Below are positions 6,786 through 11,328 of a DNA stretch of 11,328 nucleotides, one piece after another. Origin of the DNA: Cytophagaceae bacterium (GTDB lineage Bacteria; Bacteroidota; Bacteroidia; Cytophagales; Spirosomataceae); contig CANIYB010000047.1 in the NCBI GenBank assembly GCA_947471105.1, forward strand, positions 1-11,328. The letters run 5' to 3'. Position 1 is the first letter of the stretch; each line of letters opens with the position of its first letter. The notes beneath the pieces were generated by a model. The model ran no database searches, was not told where the DNA came from, and saw only the letters and a program-made list of their open reading frames with translations. The position numbers and the translations under genes were made by a program.

Positions 6786-6793
6786 AACCCTAC

Positions 6794-7687
6794 CTATTTT
6801 ACAAAAATCTCAAAAGGAATCAGCTTATTTGATTCCTTTAAAGGCTTTTTCTGAACTAGCTCGAGGGCCAATCGCAAAGCCTCGGAACCTTGTTGGCCCG
6901 CATTCTGAATAATAGTTGCATCCAAATTTCCTTGACTGACCGACTTCTTTGCATCCTTAATGCCGTCAACGCTAACGACATAAACACTTTGTTTTTTCTT
7001 GGCATCCATTAATGCCTGAACAGCGCCTAAACCCATTTCATCATTTTGAGCAAAGACCGCTTGGATTTGATCGCCATACGATTGAATCCAGTTTTCCATC
7101 AATGCCATCGATTTAGCGCGATCCCACTCCCCTGTTTGAGAAGCTAATAACTTCAAGCCTGGATATTTAGCTAAAACTGTTTTAGCCCCACGCTCCCGAT
7201 CTAGTTGGGCTGCTTGGCCCATATACCCTTGAATCATTACTATATTTCCTTTGCCGCCTAATTTTTTGGCGATTAACTCCATCGCCATATTCGCAGATTC
7301 GGCATCGTCTGAACCGACAAAAGCGTCAGGCTTAGATTTGGTCGATGAATTAACGTTGACTATCGGGATACCTGCTTTTTTAGCTTTGTCGACCGCAGGT
7401 GAACTGGCTTCAAACTCGCAAGGGTTTAAAATGATCGCGTCGACTTGTTGGCTTATGAAACTCTCCACCTGTTCCACCTGCTTTAAAGAAGACCTTTCGG
7501 CATCTACAATGATTAGTTCAACTTGGTTGGTTGCCGCCGATTTCTCCAATGCATCAGCCACTTGTTGGATGAACTCATTTTGCATACTTAACATCGAAAC
7601 CCCAATAATTATTTTATCTGATTTCTTTTCCCCACAGGAGAAACCCACAAACAAAATACAAGCGAATAGTACATACTTCAATTTCAT
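6794..7687 (-). CDS. Sugar ABC transporter substrate-binding lipoprotein (RbsB-like, Peripla_BP_4 type)
   Basis: 297 aa from ATG 7687. This start gives a short lipoprotein signal (MKLKYVLFACILFVGFSC, C18), while upstream in-frame codons would only lengthen it. The -3 residue is Gly, an irregular lipobox. The mature part is a type-I periplasmic binding fold: KIIIGVSMLSMQNEF at the first strand, ILNPCE near 87-91, VNVNSS near 110, QAAQLDRERGAK in the hinge-side helix, FAQNDEMGLGAVQAL near 212-226, VVSVDGIKDA near 237-246 and IIQNAGQQG near 259-267. These match the ribose/galactose/inositol binding-protein group; the exact ligand is not readable. The start overlaps the permease stop as ATGA (4 bp), so translation is probably coupled. 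It is the last gene of the operon. Confidence 0.9.
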   Translation of the reverse strand: MKLKYVLFACILFVGFSCGEKKSDKIIIGVSMLSMQNEFIQQVADALEKSAATNQVELIIVDAERSSLKQVEQVESFISQQVDAIILNPCEFEASSPAVDKAKKAGIPIVNVNSSTKSKPDAFVGSDDAESANMAMELIAKKLGGKGNIVMIQGYMGQAAQLDRERGAKTVLAKYPGLKLLASQTGEWDRAKSMALMENWIQSYGDQIQAVFAQNDEMGLGAVQALMDAKKKQSVYVVSVDGIKDAKKSVSQGNLDATIIQNAGQQGSEALRLALELVQKKPLKESNKLIPFEIFVK

Positions 7688-8640
7688 ATATTCATTTTTA
7701 ATTTTTGATACAAACCGTCTAAAACGACTGCTAAGATAATAATTCCTCCCATAATGACTTGCTGCCAATACGCAGAAACATTAATTAAATCTAAGCCATT
7801 ATTAATGACGCCAATGAACAACACGCCTAACAATGTGCCTGTAATAGTCCCTTTTCCTCCACGAGTACTTGTACCGCCAATAATCACCGCGGCAATAGCG
7901 TCCAATTCAAAACCCAAGCCTGCATTGGGCTGACCTGTATTGATTCGAGCTGTCAACAAAATACCCGCCAAAGCTGCAAATAAACCACTGATCATGTAGA
8001 CATACAATTTGATGCGATTGACTCGAACCCCAGCCACATAGGAAGCCACTTCATTTCCGCCAATAGCCTTAACATATCGACCAAAAACAGTCTTAGTTAA
8101 TAATAAATGGCATGTCCCGTAAGATAAAACTAAAAAAAGAATTGGAATAGGAATCCCAAAAAGATCCCCATTGCCCAGAAAATTTAAGGATTCATTCAAA
8201 TCAGAAATAGGCCGACCCTTACTTAAAATTAACGCCATTCCTCTGCCAATCGTCATCGTTCCTAAGGTGACGATGAATGGAGGTACTTTGGTCAGGACGA
8301 CAATGATTCCATTAAGAGCTCCTAAGGCGAGACCTGCCACTAATGTCCCTATAATGGCTATCCACAAACTATACTCATTATTCTGAGACAATAGCGCTAC
8401 GACAACCCCGCATACGGCTACCAATGATCCCAACGACAAATCAATTCCCCCAGCGATGATGACAAATGTGACACCAAAAGCTAAAATAGCATTCACCGAC
8501 ACTTGGTTTAAAATAACGGACAAATTAGTCGTCGTCAAGAAACGGGAAGTCATAGAACTAAATAAGGCACAAACTAAAATGAGTGCTAAAAAAATTCCAC
8601 CCGTAGGCGACTTGGTAAAAAATGATTTTAATTCTTTCAT
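7684..8640 (-). CDS. Sugar ABC transporter permease (RbsC-like, BPD_transp_2)
   Basis: 318 aa, largely hydrophobic inner-membrane protein. Conserved signatures of the ribose/xylose/galactose-type permeases are present: GGIDLSLGS (about 64-72), VPPFIVTLGTMTIGRG (about 119-134), the coupling-loop segment GNEVASYVAGV (195-205), and a TGQPNAG plus LDAIAAVIIGGTSTRGGKG stretch (about 235-264). Length is typical of RbsC. In this family a permease dimer forms the pore and couples to the double-NBD ATPase encoded just upstream, with 3 bp between the ATPase stop and this start. The downstream binding-protein start overlaps its stop. No defect is visible. Confidence 0.93.
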   Translation of the reverse strand: MKELKSFFTKSPTGGIFLALILVCALFSSMTSRFLTTTNLSVILNQVSVNAILAFGVTFVIIAGGIDLSLGSLVAVCGVVVALLSQNNEYSLWIAIIGTLVAGLALGALNGIIVVLTKVPPFIVTLGTMTIGRGMALILSKGRPISDLNESLNFLGNGDLFGIPIPILFLVLSYGTCHLLLTKTVFGRYVKAIGGNEVASYVAGVRVNRIKLYVYMISGLFAALAGILLTARINTGQPNAGLGFELDAIAAVIIGGTSTRGGKGTITGTLLGVLFIGVINNGLDLINVSAYWQQVIMGGIIILAVVLDGLYQKLKMNI

Positions 8641-8643
8641 GTT

Positions 8644-10131
8644 CTAATGCAATGCAAATTCTAATACTTTTTCAGGACTAGCTTCCTCGCGCGTCATTTC
8701 TGCCATCTGCTTTCCTTTGGAAATAACAATGACCCGATCACTCATGGCCAGTAATTCAGGCAAATCAGATGAGATCAATAAAATAGCCTTTCCTTGCTTT
8801 TTCAAAGCTAATATAAGCGTATAAATTTCAAATTTTGACATCACATCGATTCCGCGTGTCGGTTCATCCAAAATGAGCACCTCTGGATTATTTAATAAGA
8901 TTCGACCAAACAAAACTTTTTGCTGATTTCCTCCGCTCAAATTTTGAACCCTTTGGCCTTCCCTAGAAGAATGAATTGATAATTGGGCTTGCATACCGAC
9001 CGAATCTGCAGATTCCCTCGCTTGATCCACAAAGAAAAACTTTCGATACGCATCGAGTAAACCTAGACTCATATTTTCTGTAATATTCATTTCAGGAATA
9101 ATACCCATCTCCTTTCGATCTTCACCCAAATACCCCAAACCAGCTCGCAAAGCGTCACTCGGATTTTCTGGATTATATGGCTGACCCTTCAAAAAGATCT
9201 GACCTGATGTTTTCTTTTTTACCCCAAATAGTACTTGGCCTATGTCACTGCGACCTGCGCCAACCAATCCCGCCAAACCTAATACTTGGCCCGCACAAAG
9301 CGTAAAATTCACATGTTCAAAATGTGGCAAACAAGACAGATCGTCAACACGTAAAATCGACGCTCCCACTTCTGAGATAGCTTCGGGATAAAAATCCTTC
9401 ATCTCCCGACCCACCATTTTTTGGACCAACGACATGGGATTAACCTCATCTTTTGAAAAGGTCCCAACCATTTCACCATCCCTTAAAACCGAAATTTTAT
9501 CTGAGAACCCGAAAACTTCATCCATTTTATGAGAAGTAAAAACGATCGAAATGCCCTCAGACTTTAGCCTAAAAATGAGTTGCTTAAAAAATGTGATTTC
9601 CTTTTCAGTTAATGAAGATGTAGGTTCATCCATTAAAATTAATCGAGCCTTTTGTGACACCGATCGCATAATCTCGATGATTTGTTGGTGCGCAATGCTC
9701 AAATCCTTCACAAAAGCCCCAACCGGAATATCCAAATCATACTCTTGAAATAAATCAGTTGACGCCTGATTAATTTCCCTCAAACCCATTCGTTTCCCTT
9801 GAATGCTTTCACGGCCTAAAAAGATATTTTCAGCCACGGTCAACTCGGGAATCAGCATGAGTTCTTGGTGAATCATGGCTATCCCTTTTCTTAAAATTTC
9901 GCGAACAGAATAGCCCGACAGCGATTCATTCAAAAAAATAATCTCTCCCTGTGAAGGAGAGATTATCCCTAATATACATTTAAAAAGCGATGACTTACCT
10001 GCCCCATTCTCACCTACGAGCGCATGAATTTCCCCTTGATTCAAGCTTAAATTCACTGACTTTAAAATAGGTGTTCCTGAAAATGCTAAGGAAATACCCT
10101 TAATTTTTAACAGGCAATCTTGCATAGCCAT
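8644..10131 (-). CDS. Sugar ABC transporter ATPase with two nucleotide-binding domains (RbsA-like)
   Basis: 495 aa, the normal size for RbsA/MglA/XylG proteins. NBD1: Walker A GENGAGKSS (about 40-48), Q-loop MIHQEL, a degenerate signature LSIAHQQ (144-150), Walker B LILMDEPTSSL (164-174) and H-loop TSHK. NBD2: a Walker A lacking Lys, GLVGAGRSD (288-296), then GYLGEDRKEMG, signature LSGGNQQKV (398-406) and Walker B VLILDEPTRGIDV (418-430). The Lys-less second Walker A and weak first signature are usual in this family. Start is ATG 10131; an in-frame ATG two codons later at 10125 is an alternative. It follows the Gfo/Idh gene after 9 bp and precedes the permease by 3 bp. Codons near residues 56-67 form a terminator-like hairpin (separate entry). 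Confidence 0.94.
   Translation of the reverse strand: MAMQDCLLKIKGISLAFSGTPILKSVNLSLNQGEIHALVGENGAGKSSLFKCILGIISPSQGEIIFLNESLSGYSVREILRKGIAMIHQELMLIPELTVAENIFLGRESIQGKRMGLREINQASTDLFQEYDLDIPVGAFVKDLSIAHQQIIEIMRSVSQKARLILMDEPTSSLTEKEITFFKQLIFRLKSEGISIVFTSHKMDEVFGFSDKISVLRDGEMVGTFSKDEVNPMSLVQKMVGREMKDFYPEAISEVGASILRVDDLSCLPHFEHVNFTLCAGQVLGLAGLVGAGRSDIGQVLFGVKKKTSGQIFLKGQPYNPENPSDALRAGLGYLGEDRKEMGIIPEMNITENMSLGLLDAYRKFFFVDQARESADSVGMQAQLSIHSSREGQRVQNLSGGNQQKVLFGRILLNNPEVLILDEPTRGIDVMSKFEIYTLILALKKQGKAILLISSDLPELLAMSDRVIVISKGKQMAEMTREEASPEKVLEFALH
9932..9966 (-). terminator. Intrinsic-terminator-like hairpin inside the ABC ATPase gene
   Basis: On the coding (minus) strand, ATAATCTCTCC (9966-9956) pairs perfectly with GGAGAGATTAT (9948-9938) across a 7-nt loop. 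Seven consecutive T (9938-9932) follow, the first of them forming the base of the stem. The 11-bp stem plus U-tract is the layout of a Rho-independent terminator. It is in frame within the ATPase gene about 170 nt after its start and encodes an ordinary stretch of NBD1. The stem has 4 G-C pairs, so its strength is moderate. Confidence 0.45.
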
Positions 10132-10140
10132 TCGTTTAAA

Positions 10141-11292
10141 TTAACATGGCCATTGGACATTCGTGTCTTTCCAAGCTTTTTGGTTGGCTGAATCAATCAC
10201 CGACTCACAAACTTTTTGTGTTTGTAAAGCCTCCATAAACGTAGGTGAACATGGCGTACCATCTCCTAATGCTTTGAAGAAATCAGCTGCTTGATGCACA
10301 AAACTATGTTCATAACCAATAATCAAACCTGGTACCCACCATTTGTCCATGTAAGGTTGATCGCCATCCGTGACTAAAATAGACTTCCAACCACGGGTGA
10401 TTGACGCATCTGCATGGTCATACATTTCCAAGCGGTTTAAATCATGTAGATCCCAACGCAAAGAAGCGTGTTCGCCATTAATTTCAAAAGTATAAAGTGC
10501 CTTGTGGCCACGTGCATAACGCGTAGATTCAAAAAGACCTAAAGAACCATTATCAAAATGGCAATGAAATATACAAGCATCATCGATGCCCACTTTTTTC
10601 ACTTGGCCCGTGCCAGAATGCACCCTTTCCTTAATAAACGTTTCAGTCATCGCACTTACATCGGTAATACCGCCATTTAACCACATGGCCGTATCGATGC
10701 AGTGTGCCAATAAATCACCCGTCACACCTGAACCAGCCGCTTCCACGTCTAAACGCCAAGTACCTGCTCCTCCCTGTGGTAAATCGGGTGATATGGTCCA
10801 ATCCTGTAGGAAGTTGGCCCGATAATGAAAAATCTTGCCCAACTTACCTGAATCGATAATTTGTTTTGCCAACGTCACCGCGGGTAAACGTCTATAGTTG
10901 TACCAAACCGTATTAGCAACTCCCGCTTTTTCAATGGCAGCAACCATTTGCTCTCCTTCAGCCAAGGTACGAGACAATGGCTTTTCACATAAAATCATTT
11001 TTCCTGCTGCCGCTGCGGCAATCGCGATTTCAGCATGTGTGTCGTTCGGTGTACAAATATCCACCGCATCGATGTCATCACGCGCAATCATTTTACGCCA
11101 ATCCGTCTCATATGAAGCATAACCCCATTGGGCTGCAAACGCTTTTACACTTGCCTCATTACGAGAACAAACGGCTTGTAATACAGGAGTACAAACTAAA
11201 TCAGGGAAAAAATTCTGTAAACGATTATATCCATTTGAGTGGGTTCTTCCCATGAAACCCGTTCCTATTAATCCTATTCTTATCTTTTTCAT
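10141..11292 (-). CDS. Gfo/Idh/MocA-family NAD(P)-dependent oxidoreductase
   Basis: 383 aa, cytoplasmic. An N-terminal Rossmann fold carries GLIGTGFMG (7-15) for dinucleotide binding, followed by the DICTPNDTHAEIA strand (78-90) and the family EKP motif at 103-105. The C-terminal alpha/beta domain has GDLLAHCIDTAMWL with D193 and H197 in the D-x3-H arrangement of the catalytic residues. YMDKWWVPGLIIGYEHSF (about 314-331) is a segment I recall from Bacteroidota and Planctomycetes members. Known relatives oxidise sugars, inositols or glycosides, often to 3-keto or lactone forms. It is the first complete gene of the operon, 9 bp ahead of the sugar ABC ATPase, so it probably acts on the imported substrate. 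ATG at 11292 is the only sensible start. Confidence 0.9.
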   Translation of the reverse strand: MKKIRIGLIGTGFMGRTHSNGYNRLQNFFPDLVCTPVLQAVCSRNEASVKAFAAQWGYASYETDWRKMIARDDIDAVDICTPNDTHAEIAIAAAAAGKMILCEKPLSRTLAEGEQMVAAIEKAGVANTVWYNYRRLPAVTLAKQIIDSGKLGKIFHYRANFLQDWTISPDLPQGGAGTWRLDVEAAGSGVTGDLLAHCIDTAMWLNGGITDVSAMTETFIKERVHSGTGQVKKVGIDDACIFHCHFDNGSLGLFESTRYARGHKALYTFEINGEHASLRWDLHDLNRLEMYDHADASITRGWKSILVTDGDQPYMDKWWVPGLIIGYEHSFVHQAADFFKALGDGTPCSPTFMEALQTQKVCESVIDSANQKAWKDTNVQWPC

Positions 11293-11328
11293 CTTTGTTT
11301 AATTAAGACCAACCATGCGCATTGCGCA
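11293..11328 (-). other. Right-edge segment: possible 3' end of an upstream operon gene or a leader
   Basis: Leftward, the 36 bases before the oxidoreductase start contain stops in two frames. One reads ...MRMVGLN then TAA 6 nt before the ATG; the other reads ...NAHGWS then TAA. Either could be the tail of another operon gene, but the fragment is too short to decide. The outermost 13 bases (11316-11328) are an odd palindrome, TGCGCA-T-TGCGCA. Confidence 0.25.

Noticed and set aside
7251..7739. 162-codon open frame on the plus strand
   Set aside because: Fully antisense to the sugar-binding-protein gene and the permease end, which carry clear family motifs.
11316..11328. Odd palindrome TGCGCA-T-TGCGCA at the right edge as a regulator site
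   Set aside because: It is cut by the window end and may be inside the coding tail of an upstream gene, so its extent and context cannot be judged.
1..11328. Base-composition shift as a sign of transfer (for example line 1501-1560 about 25% GC, line 11041-11100 about 52% GC by hand count)
   Set aside because: The low-GC lines encode membrane helices and other lines vary widely within single genes, so there is no clean boundary to support an island.
1..11328. tRNA, rRNA, CRISPR array, insertion sequence or phage features
   Set aside because: No regular spaced repeats, transposase or integrase motifs, or tRNA-like cloverleaf segments were seen on either strand.

Overview
The window reads as a piece of a Bacteroidota chromosome (Cytophagales- or Sphingobacteriales-like is a guess). 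The support is a SusC-type TonB-dependent receptor N-terminus, an AraC regulator with a 7TM module, Bacteroidota-style promoter elements (TAnnTTTG with an upstream TTG), starts without visible Shine-Dalgarno sequences, and AT-rich DNA. The theme is uptake and breakdown of plant cell-wall carbohydrate.

Left region (1-3535). The first 335 bases hold the start of a leftward SusC-like outer-membrane receptor gene that runs off the window. A 227-bp divergent region separates it from a rightward pair. The first gene of the pair is an unusual membrane regulator: signal peptide, two tandem CBM48/AMPK-like beta-sandwich domains, seven membrane helices and a cytoplasmic AraC-type DNA-binding domain. 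Twelve bases after it comes a GH53 endo-beta-1,4-galactanase lipoprotein. The layout resembles the edge of a polysaccharide utilization locus: receptor, regulator and secreted glycanase.

Middle region (3532-6672). A leftward two-gene operon encodes a TauD-like Fe(II)/2-oxoglutarate dioxygenase and an aldo/keto reductase. The genes overlap by 14 bp, the reductase seems to start at TTG, and a good Bacteroidota promoter precedes the operon. Facing away from it is a secreted CE15-type glucuronoyl esterase.

Right region (6673-11328). A 121-bp convergent spacer rich in GC inverted repeats separates the esterase from a tightly packed leftward operon. In transcription order this is a Gfo/Idh/MocA oxidoreductase, a double-NBD sugar ABC ATPase, an RbsC-like permease and a lipoprotein sugar-binding protein. 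Gaps are 9 bp and 3 bp, followed by a 4-bp ATGA overlap. The ATPase gene contains an 11-bp hairpin followed by seven T on its own coding strand, which looks like an intrinsic terminator inside the gene.

A plausible joint picture is inference. GH53 and CE15 enzymes release galactan- and glucuronoxylan-derived material, the SusC-like receptor carries oligosaccharides across the outer membrane, and the ABC importer with its oxidoreductase takes up and oxidises a monosaccharide or polyol. The true substrates cannot be read from the sequence. Apart from the window-edge truncation, no gene shows a frameshift or broken active site.
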